Assembly: GCA_022376515.1 (NCBI GenBank)
Contig: WTXI01000005.1
Location: 992,001-1,056,000 of the forward strand
Origin: Lactifluus volemus
Lineage: Eukaryota; Basidiomycota; Agaricomycetes; Russulales; Russulaceae
Length of the DNA: 64,000 nt
Reading direction: 5' to 3'
Of the stretch, positions 12,710-24,386 are shown piece by piece. Position numbers and translations under genes: made by a program. The notes under the pieces were generated by a model. That model searched no databases. It had not been told where the DNA came from and was given only the letters and a program-made list of their open reading frames with translations. How positions within the stretch are numbered: position 1 is the first letter of the stretch; each line of letters begins with the position of its first letter.

Positions 12710-13199
12710 AAACTGTTCGTTTCACTCACTGCGGTGGGCTACCATTGCCCCTACCATCTCATTCGATCTTCCTTTTATCCTGGATATCTTTTCCCCACCG
12801 ACCTCCCCTCAACCTTTGATTCCTCCACAGCGTTACCTTCTTATCTTACTATTTACCTGACGATTTATTCGACCCACGACTCTTGACGTTATCTTTATTC
12901 ACCGGAAGCATTGTCGCAGGGCAGCTTCCCTCGGGCAGATGAATCGCCGATCATCCTACCTGTCGATGATGCTTTTTTTAAGGATGTTCTTATTACTTTC
13001 CGTGCTTTTGCATGATTCCTGTTGATTGGATTGTTTTCTCCTCCCCTTTTTGTATTGCTAGTGCGTATGGGAGATACTAGTAACAGCTGTAGGGCTGTCA
13101 CGCGTGCTTCACAGGTATCTAGCCTTTCATAATATACATCCTTGTAGACTGTCGATAATATCTGCGTGTGGTACTGTATAGTCGGGTCGACCCGAGAAC
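12710..13199. other. 3' flank of aminopeptidase copy A
   Basis: No gene. Blocks of sequence around 12895-13060, including TTATTACTTTCCGTGC, recur after copy B (about 20330-20470) and copy C (about 24090-24190). This downstream flank was therefore duplicated together with the gene and probably holds the shared 3' UTR. Confidence 0.6.
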
Positions 13200-13955
13200 G
13201 AACCGCGGGTTTAGCCGATTTGACAGCTCGCGCGGGGTTTTGGCCTTTTTGGTCCGCTTTGCGGAGGTAACTTCTGTATCTCCTCTTCTTTATCAATATA
13301 TACTATATCATGCTCTCGGACATTGTGTCGTTCTTTCGTCATTGACGTCCATATCGTCCGTCTCTTTCTCACTTCGTGAGGTTCGGTCCGTGAAAACCCC
13401 GCGGTGGTCGTTACGCTTTGTTCTTCCCCCTTTTTTTGCCGGTTTGTGGCCAAGAGCAATGTTTGCGGTGGTCGCTTCACGCTCTTTTTCAGAGTCGAAC
13501 TATAAAGGCATTGGGTTGCCCAGTCATTTGGGGATAAGCAACCCAGGGATCTACCATGTCCCACTTGGTCATCGCAGAAGCTCCTCTGACCCGATTCCTT
13601 GTGCTCGAGGGCTTCTAATTTCTCCGCGATGGCGGGGTTGATGAAATCTTGCCATCCATAATATCCGGTATGATGTCACGAGGATATAGTTCTCTCTACC
13701 TCATCACCACCTTAAGACGTTGCAAAGGCACGGTAACGCGCGTTGATATTGTAGATTCGAGCACCACCCTCCTTCAGTTCAATATCTCAAGTACCGTAAA
13801 ACGGTCAAGCTACGCAAGTAGTACGACATGGATGATCCTGCAACTCGAATGACCGTGACATCCGAGTGTCTATTCTGCTGTCCTTATGTCAACTTGAACG
13901 CGCTGCGCTGGAGGAGCGCAAGCCTTATCTTTGAGGTCCATGACAACTTTCACTG
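13200..13955 (-). pseudogene. Decayed fragment of NOG1 (C-terminal part)
   Basis: This stretch aligns by eye with the 3' half of the intact NOG1 gene (about 24790-25790), in the same orientation. Shared blocks include TTGTGGCCAAGAGCAA and GAGTCGAACTATAAA (13445-13510 against 25168-25230), GCTCGAGGGCTTCTAA (13602) and GCGCTGCGCTGG (13905). Many small indels and substitutions destroy every frame. The alignment covers the acidic C-terminal region and the segment before it but not the GTPase motifs, so it cannot encode a working GTPase. Its place directly downstream of aminopeptidase copy A mirrors intact NOG1 downstream of copy C. It is best read as the footprint of a segmental duplication of a convergent aminopeptidase-NOG1 unit. 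Confidence 0.8.
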
Positions 13956-14400
13956 CCTACTTTAGTGAGGCATCGGCATGCTCAGTGGATGGATTTAAAA
14001 AGTTTGCCGTGCGTGACGTCATGATAGTGTGACACTGACGACTTTTATCAGTGGCCGCGATGAACGAATGCACTATGGGGGAAAAGAGTGAGTAATCTTT
14101 TGTGGTGATTTCGGTGCCGTCAAATACATCTCTAACCTCTAATTGCCTAGTGGGACATGAGGGCTGTGTGACTCTACACCAAGCCCGAGGGCGTAAAGAT
14201 ACTAGTAGGGATGTGGCGTACAACGTGGTTGCAAGGTCAGCCTGAGCCGCATAGCTGGCCTTACCGCGTCAATTATGGACTAGACCATTGGGTAAAGGGT
14301 TAACAGGGCTCGTGTCCTATAGACTAATGGCCCGTGTGGGTTCCTCTTTTAATCCAGCCTTCTCTTATTCAGTCCAGTAGCCAAGAGTGCCACCCCAATC
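13956..14400. other. Promoter region of the GH5 gene
   Basis: No coding signal recognised. The block ends in a T-rich tract just before the ATG at 14401 and separates the NOG1 fragment from the glucanase gene. Confidence 0.4.
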
Positions 14401-16629
14401 ATGATGCAGTTTCCCTTTTTTTTACTTTTCGCCTTTCTCAAATTGAAAACCACTGTCGCCTTTCACCACGACAAAATATATGGCGTCAACCTAGGTTCTT
14501 GGTGACCTGACTTTCAGTGGTCGCACGTACGTTATGGGTCTGATTTCCAGCTTTCAGGCTCGTGTTAGAATCGTGGATGCTGCCCGAAGGTTTGCCCCTC
14601 TTTGAATGCATGAGAAACGCGATGCACTCAACACCAGCGTGTCCAATTAGAATGGATGAGGATGGGTGGGCAAATCTGTGATGATTGTTCAACTTGTATT
14701 TCCACGGAGTTGTGAGCATATGATACCCTTGCAGCCATATTTGATTACTGATCTCTGCGCTGGTCGCTGCAGTACCCTTGCAGCCGCTTATCCAGATACC
14801 GTGGATGAGACGTTCGCAGAGCACTGGTAGTGGCGTCTTTGTCTTGCCCTTCCAACAGAATTAGTGACGTCATCTTGAGGTCGACATGGTTCACTCAAGA
14901 TGATGTAAACATCCTCAAAGGGGCTGGGATAAACACAGTTCGCATTCCCGTACGTAAATTCACGCCCTTGTTCGTAGTTGTCTGATTGCTCTTTCAGCTC
15001 GGGTATTGGATCGTTGAGCCACTTGTCAACCGAACCACAGAGAGTTACCCCCGTGGTGGTATCAAGTATCTGGTAGGTTTAGTGCGTGTAGAAGTATTCA
15101 AGAGCTGACTCGGTGCTCATCAGTCATGTGGTCTCAAGATGCTTCGCGATGCGGACATCAAAGTCATTCTGGACCACCATGCACTTCCTGGTGTCCAGAC
15201 ACCCAATCAGTTGTTCACTGGACAGTACGCCTTTCACTATACATTCCAATACCCACGATACAACTGATGCTAAATATTAGCTGTACGGATGATGTTCAGT
15301 TTTATGTAGGGACATCAATTCTACTGAATGCATTGTCTCACTTCTGAGGTAGACCGACTACAACTACGGTCGAGCACTTACATGGACCGCCGTGATGACT
15401 GCCCTCTCACATTTGCATCCGGACTTTGGTAGTGTCTTTGCTATCCAGGCCGTGAATGAGCCCATAATGAATGCAACCCAAACGCCAGGCTATGGCCACT
15501 GTAATTACGTCCACGTACTGATTTATGGTCGAGATCCGCTCACATCTTCAACTGATCAGTCCAGAAGAACTTTGTCGAGACGGTGCGTGCGGTCGAGCTA
15601 CTTCTTGGGATAGAGGTGGAGGGCTATCCGGTGCTTCAAGACATGCCCGACGACGCCGACATGAGCGAACGGCTTTCCAACGCGTGCTCGACTGGGCTAT
15701 TCAAACCAAAATCTGCTGTGGTCAAGGCTCTTACGGAGGCTTCTTATATCCTGCCTGACATCCTGGTTGAGCTCGGATGGCTAGGGGACTTTGGTGGATG
15801 CCAGGGACGCGCACCACTGACGACAAAGCTCGTCTTTTCATTTTCAGCTGAGTTCAAAGTCTGACGAGGACGCCTTTTGCAGCTTCATGGATATCATTTG
15901 GCAGTATAATAAGCCACCAAACCCTGCAAAAGCCGCCATCGGCCCTCAGGGATATGACCATCACCTCTACTACAGGCTAGTACTGATCCTTTTGTATGAT
16001 TCTCGCAACTTGGCTAAAGTTGTCTCTTTTTCTGTTACAGCTTTGGCGTGCGTCGACAGTATCTTGCTTCCCTTGATACCTACTTAAGATTTACTTGATA
16101 GGGTGTTGCTGCTGCTCATCCGGAGGCTTATTTGCAGGACATCTGCAGTGTGTCCACCACGCATGATACGCCATCCTCTCCTTCCGCTGATTACCCGCTG
16201 TTGTAGATCGCAGTGATATCCGGAGCGACGGAGCGATGGGGAATTTGCCCGTCTGGTATGGCGAATGGTCGCTAGCTACTCAGTTCAACGCGACAGACGA
16301 TTTTCTGTGCAAGTGGGCAGACGCGCAGAAACTTACGTATAGCCAGGGTGCTGGATGGCTGGTGCGTTCATCTTTTTTTAAACTAGGAAGATTTGGTTTT
16401 ATACCTCAGCAGTTCTGGAATTTCAAAATCGAACCAACGAGCACTTACGCGCGACAGTGGTAAAGTATATCCCTACGTTTGATGGAGACGAAGCTCAACA
16501 GTGGCTTATAGGTCCTACATGGAAGGGCTGAGGCGCGGGTACTTCACCATGGACCCCTCACAGGTCAAGGACCCCAATGTGTGCGCTCCCTACATGAACA
16601 ATTCCGCCACTCCGAGTCCTCTGACTTGA
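14401..16629 (+). CDS. GH5 exo-beta-1,3-glucanase (secreted)
   Basis: Retaining glycoside hydrolase that acts on cell-wall beta-1,3-glucan; it resembles the fungal Exg/GH5_9 group. A signal peptide (MMQFPFFLLFAFLKLKTTVA) leads into IYGVNLGSWLVLESWMLPE, where an intron (about 14511-14563) splits GSW. Further exons give STWFTQDDVNILKGAGINT and RIPLGYWIVEP, VILDHHALPG, and the acid/base Glu in IQAVNEPIMN (near 15450). Then come WQYNKPPNPAKAAIGPQGYD, and the nucleophile Glu in LPVWYGEWSLATQFNATDD (near 16262), followed by FWNFKIEPTSTY. The chain ends NSATPSPLT-stop. Exon joins between about 15640 and 15890 are uncertain; I could not rule out a frame problem there. The gene sits between the NOG1 fragment and aminopeptidase copy B, so it was either inserted into or carried with the duplicated block. 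Confidence 0.82.
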
Positions 16630-17114
16630 AGCGTGTCAATGCCTTGCCTCCCAATACATGCGCTGACGCTCGCAGTCACGACGGGTCTAGGACACGCATC
16701 ATTTTTGCCTTCATTTGAAATAGATATTCTGGCCGCAAATGTGCTTGGACATTTGTAGATGTAGATGTTACACTTGACCATAATTCACTTATTTATTACC
16801 CTTCGTCATCCGTTATGAAACTTGCTGGCAAGACACCAGCTGATTGTTCGTGACCCCCCCAACATCAAGACTCCTTTACTTTTATCCGCTCAGCCCTCCT
16901 CAACAGCGTCATCAGATTCGTTTCCTACGGTACATATGGTTTGATCTGAACCACTGGAATGCTCACAAAGAATTTTCTGAGCCTATTACGAAATACGGTC
17001 TACCACGACTCGGCGCTATCCAATCTTACAGCTACATAGCTCGTGTGTGCAGCCAGGAACCCATGATGCCAGTCTTATTACTCTCTTTCTTCCCTCATTG
17101 GCAATACTATCCAC
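16630..17114. other. Intergenic, 5' flank of aminopeptidase copy B
   Basis: No gene seen. The last 70 bases before 17115 (TTCTTCCCTCATTGGCAATAC and neighbours) resemble the sequence before copy C, ending in the same ATGTCTCCCCCTCCCCT start context, which marks the 5' edge of the duplicated unit. Confidence 0.5.
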
Positions 17115-20100
17115 ATGTCTCCCCCTCCCCTATGTTTCCCCTCTATCAATCGTACGCGGAAGAAAAAGAAGGCCGGTGAGGACGATGCGGATTCTGATAA
17201 AGAATCTGATTCAACGACTCGGAAGGACTCCAACACCGTACACTTCACTGAAGATACGGCTTCATACCCCACCAGAGTCGGAGTGGGACCGAGGCCTAAT
17301 CGCCCTCGTAAGCTCATTCGTGGCAACACTCCCAGAATCAAGCTTTGTTTTCCATGGGTAATCGATTGGGGACATGGCTCGGGTCGCAAGGAGGAGGAGG
17401 AGGAAGACCTCTTTAGTGAGGCTACTATCTATCGAGATGCCCCTGCTGCCTCCGAGGCTCCCCCAGAGTCGACGCAGACCTGGGCTAGTCACGTGTCTCA
17501 GCGCTATTCCGAGCAAAGTAACGATACTCAGGAAGAAATCCTCAGAGTACCAGAGCCCAATCCCACCGAATACCAGAACCAAATCCCCACCGTAATCTCC
17601 TTTTTGACAACAACCCTCGAAACCAGCTCATTTATGGATGGGAAGTCGGTTTACCTCGCAAGGATGAGGATAACGGTGACATCCTCACCGCTGACGATCC
17701 TTATCCTGAAGATGCCCCTGGTTTATTCACCCCAGAGTCCTCTCGTGGAAGCAAATGGTCCAAAAAGTCCCAGAGCAATGGCTCCGTCAATACCCTCACC
17801 AGATCGGCCCTCGAGCGCAAGAAAGCTTATCAGGACCCCATACGTGAACACGCTGACACGTACACCCGACTCGTCGAGCTACGCAACCACATGGAGAACG
17901 AATACCTTGATTACTAGTTTGTCACCTCCTTCTCTTTCTTTCTCATCGCTCACATGTGCCCATGGTAGCATTGTAATGTCTGAAGATGCTCACCAATCTG
18001 AGCACACTGCCGAGACAGACAAGCGCAGGGAATGGATAACAAAGTACGCCTGTCCCCAATTCTCGAGTCATAATCGAGCTAACACCAAACACAGCTTTAC
18101 GGGCTCGGCTGGTCAAGCGATCATATCCAAGACTGCCGCTTATCTCATCACCGACTCGCGTTATTGGCATCAAGCGGAGCAAGAGCTTGATGAAAACTGG
18201 ACACTCATACGCGTTGGCATGCCTTCTGGCCCTCAGAACTGGCTTGACTGGTTTTCCGTGAGTGTTTCGTCTAGTACTTGAAGACGTTTTGTGATCAACC
18301 ACCCTGTTTTTGTTCGTTCCTACAGGACCGCGTTTATGAGTCGAGAGTCGGTGTTGATTTGCGTATGGTCTCCTATGAGACTGCTACACGACTTGACCCC
18401 CTACTCCAAGCAAAGCGGTCCAGGCTTGTTTATCCGTCACAAAACTTGATTGACCTGATCTGGGAGGATAAACCGACGCGTTCGAAAAACAAGATCTATG
18501 TGCAACCTATTGGTTACACTGGCGAGTTGGGCTTTTCATTCTCTCCACTTTATGACTGACCCATGGTAATCATAATAGGTCAGGATGCTTCGGAAAAGCT
18601 TGTGGTAGTCCGTGATTGGATAAAAAATGTGCCTCCATCTGGTTGACAGACACCCACCGTCGCCATCTCAGCAGCACGTTGGTACATTGGTGACCGATCT
18701 AGCCTGCATCTGTGAATTGGGTTTCGTCCTTACTCACATTGTGCTCACAAGACTTCGTTTCTAGCCTATGTGCTTAATCTCGGTGGCGATGATATCCCAT
18801 TCAATCCCGGGTTCATCTCATACCTATGCATCGGTCTCGATCGTGCCATCTTGTTCATCGAGCAGGAGAAGGTTGAACAGCCCACACGCTCCTATCTCCA
18901 GAACCTCAATGTCGAGATCCGGGATTACAACAGCATTTGGTGGTTTTTGCACATGCGCGAGTGGGGTGATGGCAAAGTCCGTGATTAACCCTGTCCCTTT
19001 ATTGATTGATATTGACCCCACTATGGATATCAATATCAACAGGTGATCATCTCTCCTCAAACACCGTACGCCATCTCACTTTTGTTGACGCGCTATCGTT
19101 ATACTATCGCTCCTTCGATCATTGAGGAGATGATGAGCGTTAAGAACGAAATCGAGATTGGGGGACTTAAGTATGCCTACCTTCGTGATAGTGCTTGTTA
19201 CGTGCAGTTCCTCGCCTGGATTGATGAGAAGATGTCCAAAGGACTACAAATAACTGAGTGGGAGGCTGCTTGGCGATTTACAGAGTTCAGGAGTAAGGCG
19301 AAGAACTATGTGGGACTCGCGTACGAAAATATCTCCGCAACGGGCCCCAATGCTGCTCTTCCGCATTATACCCCCCTGAAGAGCACCAGTTTTATCATTG
19401 ACAGAGAAACTCCTTATCTCAATGACTCTGGGGGACTATATCGTGATGGCACATGCGCCACGGCACGGACGATACACTTTGGTCATCCAACGACAGAACA
19501 AAGCGAGGCGTACACACGAGTGCTACAAGGTCACGTAGGTCGCTTTCCACTCACCAGAAGAAAGCATCCTGATGTTCACGGTAGATTGCCATTGACAGCG
19601 CGATTTTCCCGAGGGGTACAACAGGTAGACAGCTAGGTGTCCTTGCGCGGAAGAATTTGTGGCAGGCGGGATGAACTACATCGTGAGTTGATGCACGTCT
19701 CTTGATCAATTTTTGTTGGGATCACTCATGACGCCATCTAATCTACAGAATGGTACTGGTCATGGTGTCAGATCGTCCCTCAAAGGGATGCACGACTTCT
19801 CAAGCGACGTACCATTGACACATGGCCACGTTCTCACCAACGAACCCGGTTACTGTAAGTCATGTCTTTATTCATTTCTGGGTTGGTCTTCTGACACAGA
19901 ACAGACAAGCCCGATGAATTCGGTATCCGGATAGGATCTGTTCTCGTCGTGCGCGAGGTGCGCACCAAATACGCCGACTTGGATAGTTGGCTTGGCTTTG
20001 AGCGCCTGACTTGCGTGCCGATCCAGACGCGCATGGTACTTGAGCACATGCTTAGCAGTGAGGAGAAGGAATGGTTGGTTCAGCATAATCGCGCATGCCT

Positions 20101-20209
20101 GGAAGCGCTGGAGGGCTTACTCCATGATGATGAGCGTGCAGTCAGGTGGCTGCACCGCGAGGCGGTCGATATTGGCATCGCTCCTGCACCGGGCAGCAAC
20201 ACCGACTGA
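17115..20209 (+). pseudogene. X-Pro aminopeptidase, array copy B: catalytic site lost and frame broken
   Basis: Full-length paralogue of copies A and C with the same intron positions, including a GC-AG intron (18522-18578). The start is [20 protein letters not shown]. Disruptions seen: a frame change near 17560 in the N-terminal extension; a net 8-base loss near 18643 that creates TGA right after PPSG; and one base missing near 19668, so LWQ is followed by a stop instead of GGMNY. Catalytic changes: the second metal Asp is Ala (GTCATART, codon 19457); HGTGH has become NGTGH; the NVHE segment is deleted by 9 bases in frame; and the metal Glu is Gly (GIRIGSV, codon 19934). Even with the frame restored, it could not hold the usual two-metal centre. 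Strong conservation outside these sites suggests recent decay. Confidence 0.85.
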
Positions 20210-20614
20210 AACTAAAATCCCTCTCACTCGACTCTGCGGTTGGGATACCATGTCTATTCTATCCGAGTACTATTTCATTTGATCTTGATTTTTTTTCCCA
20301 CACCGATTCTTGATGTTGTTTTCTAACTGTCGCAGCCTGAGGGCGGGCAAATGAATCGGAAATCCTAACTCATTCTTGGGATTATCGACGTTGAATTGCT
20401 TCTATAGATATCCTTATTACTTTCCGTGCAGCGCTTTTGCACGATTCATGTCGATTTGATTGTTGTTTTATTTTCAATGTATGGCTAATGTATGCGATCT
20501 TATCTAACCTTACCACACCACTACACTCATGCCTAGTTCAGGTACACCAGTGGTCAAGTGTCCCCAATGCCGGTGTTCTATTAAACCATCTTTCTCACTG
20601 GCAATCCAATCCTC
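20210..20614. other. Spacer between aminopeptidase copies B and C
   Basis: No gene. It carries the shared 3' flank of the array (TTATTACTTTCCGTGC near 20412) and then the 5' flank of copy C. Unlike the spacer after copy A, it holds no recognisable NOG1 fragment. Confidence 0.6.
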
Positions 20615-23600
20615 ATGTCTCCCCCTCCCCTGTGTTTCCCCTCTACCAGACGCACTTTCTGGGCAAAGAAAAAGGACTATGACGATGAGGATCATGATGA
20701 TGACGACATTGACGACAAGTTTGAGGACACCTCACCGGCACCGAGTCCGGCTCACAGCATAACCTTTAGGACGGATACGGAATCGTACACACAATACCGC
20801 ACAGTAGCGAAGCCTGTCCCTCGTAAACTTATTCGTGGCAACACCCGAATCAAGCCTTCTTGGGCCCGGGGATGGGGAATTGACTGGGGACTCGGCCGCG
20901 AGGATCGCAAGGATGAGGATAAGGAGGACCTCCTTAAGACTCATATCCTTCGAGATATCCCTGCTGCTTTCCCAGAGACTGCGCAGTCCCCCGTGTCTCA
21001 GCACTCGAGCCTGAGGAATTCGGAGAAAAGTAACGATACTCAGGAAGAAATCCTCATAGTACCGGGGCCCGATCGCTTTCATGATCATATTCTTGGTAAC
21101 AGTCCTCGAAACAGGCTCCGTCATGGATTTGGACTTGGTTTACCTCGCAGGGACGAGGAAAGCGATGACAGCCCCACAAAGATAGCAGGCACACATTCCG
21201 TGACCTTCATGGACCATCATATCGATCCTGATCCCACCAGAGCTGACCCCGTTTCCTTCACACCCTGGCCGAGTCCCATGTCTCAGGGCTCGAAGAATTC
21301 CCAAGATTCCAAGCAAAGTAAGGATACTCGAGATAGCAGGTCCCCCAAGTCCTCTCGTGGAAGCAGACAGTCGAACAAGAACCAAAGCAACGTCTCCGTC
21401 AATACTCCCACCGGATCAGCCCTCGAGCGCAAAAATGTCTATCAAGATCCCATACGTGAGTACGTTCACACGTACGCCCGACTTGTCGAGCTGCGCAAGC
21501 AGATGACAAAGGACAATCTTGATTACTAGTTTGTCCCTCCTTCTCTTTCTCTCCTTCTCTATGCTCACACGTATCTATGCGTTAGCGTTGTAATGTATGA
21601 AGATCCTCACCAATCTGAGTACACTGCCGAGGCCGACAAGCGCAGGGAATGGATAACAAAGTACGCCTGTCCCCAATTCTCGAATCATCATCGAACTAAA
21701 ACCAAACACAGCTTTACGGGCTCGGCTGGTCAAGCGATCATATCCAAGACTTCCGCTTATCTCATCACCGACTCGCGTTATTGGCATCAAGCGGAGCAAG
21801 AGCTTGATGAAAACTGGACACTCATCCGCGTTGGCACGCCTTCTGGACATCGGGACTGGGTAGACTGGATTTCTGTGAGCATTTCCGCTGGTACCTTGAA
21901 GGCGTTTGTGAACAAACGACCCCGTTTTGTTTTTTCCTCACAGGACCGTGTTTATGAGTCGAGAGTCGGTGTTGATGCGCGCATGATCTCCAATGAGACT
22001 GCTGCACAACTTTCCTCTCTACTCCAAGCAAAGAGGTCCAGGCTTGTTTATCCGTCACAGAACTTGATCGACTTAATCTGGGAGGATAAACCGATGCGTT
22101 CGAAAAGCAAAATTTATGTGCAATCTATTGAGTACACTGGCGAGTTGGGCTTTTCATTCTCTCCACTTTATGACTGACCCGTGGTAATCACAATAGGCAG
22201 GGATGCTTCACAAAAGCTCATGCAAGTCCGTGACTGGATTAAAAATGTGCCTCCATCTGGTATAACACCGTCAACAGACCCACCGTCGGCATCTCACCAG
22301 CACGTTGGCACACTGGTGACTAATCTGGCCTGCATCTGTGAGTTCGTTTTTCGTCCCTCGTTTATTTTTACTTACAAGACTACGTTTCTAGCCTATGTGC
22401 TTAATCTCCGTGGCGATGATATTCCATTCAACCCCATTTTCACCTCATACCTGTACATCGGTCTCGATCGTGCCATCCTGTTCATCGAGCAGGAGAAGGT
22501 TGAACAGTCCGTGCGTTCATATCTCGAGAACCTTGATGTCGAGACCCGGGGTTACAACGACGTTTGGTTGTTTTTGCGCACCGAGAGTGGGGTGATGGCA
22601 AAGTAATCCACCTGCCTTTCCTCCGTTGATTGATATTGACCCCCGCCATGTATATCAACAGGTGATCATCTCGCCCAGAACATCATATGCCATCTCGCTT
22701 ACGTTGACGTACTATCGTTATACCATCGCTCCTTCGGTCATTGAGGAGATGATGAGTGTTAAAAACGAAGTCGAGATTGAGGGACTGAAGCGGGCCTACC
22801 TCCGTGATGGTGCTTGTTACGTGCAATTCCTCGCCTGGCTTGATGAAAAGATGTCCAAAGGATTACAGATCACTGAGTGGGAGGCTGCCTGGCGACTCAC
22901 AGAGCTTAGGGGCAAGGCGAGGAACTATATGGGACCCGCATACGAAAATATCTCCGCAACGGGCCCCAATGCTGCACTTTCGCATTACAGACCCCTGAGG
23001 AGCTCCAGTTCTGTCATAGATAAGGAAACTCCTTATCTCAACGATTCTGGGGGCCAGTATCGTGATGGCACGTGTGGCACGACACGGACGGTACACTTTG
23101 GTCATCCAACAACAGAACAATGCGAGGCATTCACACGGGTGTTACAAGGCCACGTAGGTGGATGTCCGCTTCTCCAAGGAAAAGGCGTACTGACGTTCAT
23201 GTATGTAGATCGCCATCGACAGCGCGATTTTCCCGAGGGACACAACGGGTAGGCAGCTAGATGTCCTTGCACGGAGGTATCTGTGGCAGGGTGGGATGAA
23301 TTACATGGTAAGTTCATGCACGTGCTTTGATCGAAGATCACTGAATCACTCTTATGATACCATCTGATCTACAGCACGGTACCGGTCATGGTGTCGGATC
23401 ATCTCTTAAAGGGTTGCACGGTTTCTCAAGCGATGTACCGTTGACACATGGCCACGTTCTCACCAACGAACCCGGTTATTGTAAGTCCATCTCTTCCTTT
23501 ATTCACTCCCGGGTTGGTCTTCTGACATAGAACAAGACAAGCCCGATGAATTCGGTATCCGAATAGGATCTGTTCTCCTCGTGCGTGACGTACGCACCAA

Positions 23601-23859
23601 GCACACCGACTTGGATAGTTGGCTTGGCTTTGAGCGCTTGACTTGCGTGCCGATCCAGACGCGCATGGTACTTGAGCACATGCTCAGCAAGGAAGAGAAG
23701 GACTGGTTGAACCGGCACAACCGCACATGCCTGAAAGCGCTGGAGGGCCTTCTCCGGGACGATAAACGTGCACTCAAGTGGCTGCGCCGTGAAGCCGAAC
23801 GTGGCTTTGGCGTCGCGCCTTCACCAGCTTCACCGGGCGGCAACGCCGATTGGAACTAG
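20615..23859 (+). CDS. X-Pro aminopeptidase-like protein, array copy C, predicted pseudopeptidase
   Basis: Starts [20 protein letters not shown], then a long charged extension with two copies of a Gly-Trp-Gly/Asp-Glu module, ending [16 protein letters not shown]. The creatinase and M24 domains follow. Two of five M24B metal ligands are gone: Asp to Gly in GTCGTTRT (codon 23076) and Glu to Gly in GIRIGSV (codon 23566). The NVHE segment carrying an active-site His is deleted in frame (SSLKGLHGF). HGTGHG, NDSGG and NEPGY remain. Relative to copy A, one base is missing near 22581, before the intron that precedes [10 protein letters not shown]. Using a GTGATG donor a few bases earlier would keep the frame with loss of three residues. 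A GC-AG intron lies at 22140-22196. It is convergent with NOG1. If expressed, it would have a binding or regulatory role, not peptidase activity. Confidence 0.75.
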
Positions 23860-24386
23860 AAACCCATTTTTCACGTTCGGGTCACCATGTCCATCCTATC
23901 CGGGCCAACGCCCTACTAATTCTTTCGGTTTTTTCGTTTCATTCCTGGATATCTGATCCTCACCAACCTCCCCTCAACCTATGATTCCTCACAGCTCTAC
24001 CTTGTCATGCTGATCAGTTAACGATTTATTCGACATGACGACTGTCGAATTATTTTTTTCGATTGTTGGTTCAAAAATATCGATGTTGTAGGGTGTTTTT
24101 ATTCCTATTACTTTCCGTGCTGTTGCACGATCTGTGTTGATTTTGATTTGATGGTGTTCTCTGCTCAATGTATTGCTAGTGCGTATGCAAGATCCTGGCA
24201 ACTGCCGAACTGTCATGCGTTCTCTTACATTCATGTAGCCTTTCATGATGTGTGTAGATATGTGTATGATAAATGCGGTATGAATGCTACGCAGCCAGGA
24301 TGAAGAAACGAGATACATGAGTAAGCGCACCGGAAGGCGGCCAAATACCGTATACAGGTACCGCCGCCATCGCCATCCCTACGTAT
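23860..24386. other. Convergent 3' region between aminopeptidase copy C and NOG1
   Basis: No gene. It contains the 3' flank blocks shared by the three aminopeptidase copies (e.g. TATTACTTTCCGTGCTG near 24106) and the 3' UTR of NOG1. The two transcription units converge here. Confidence 0.5.

Noticed and set aside
17115..20209. Calling copy B an active aminopeptidase
   Set aside because: Independent disruptions, including an 8-base loss that sequence error would not readily explain, plus loss of two metal ligands.
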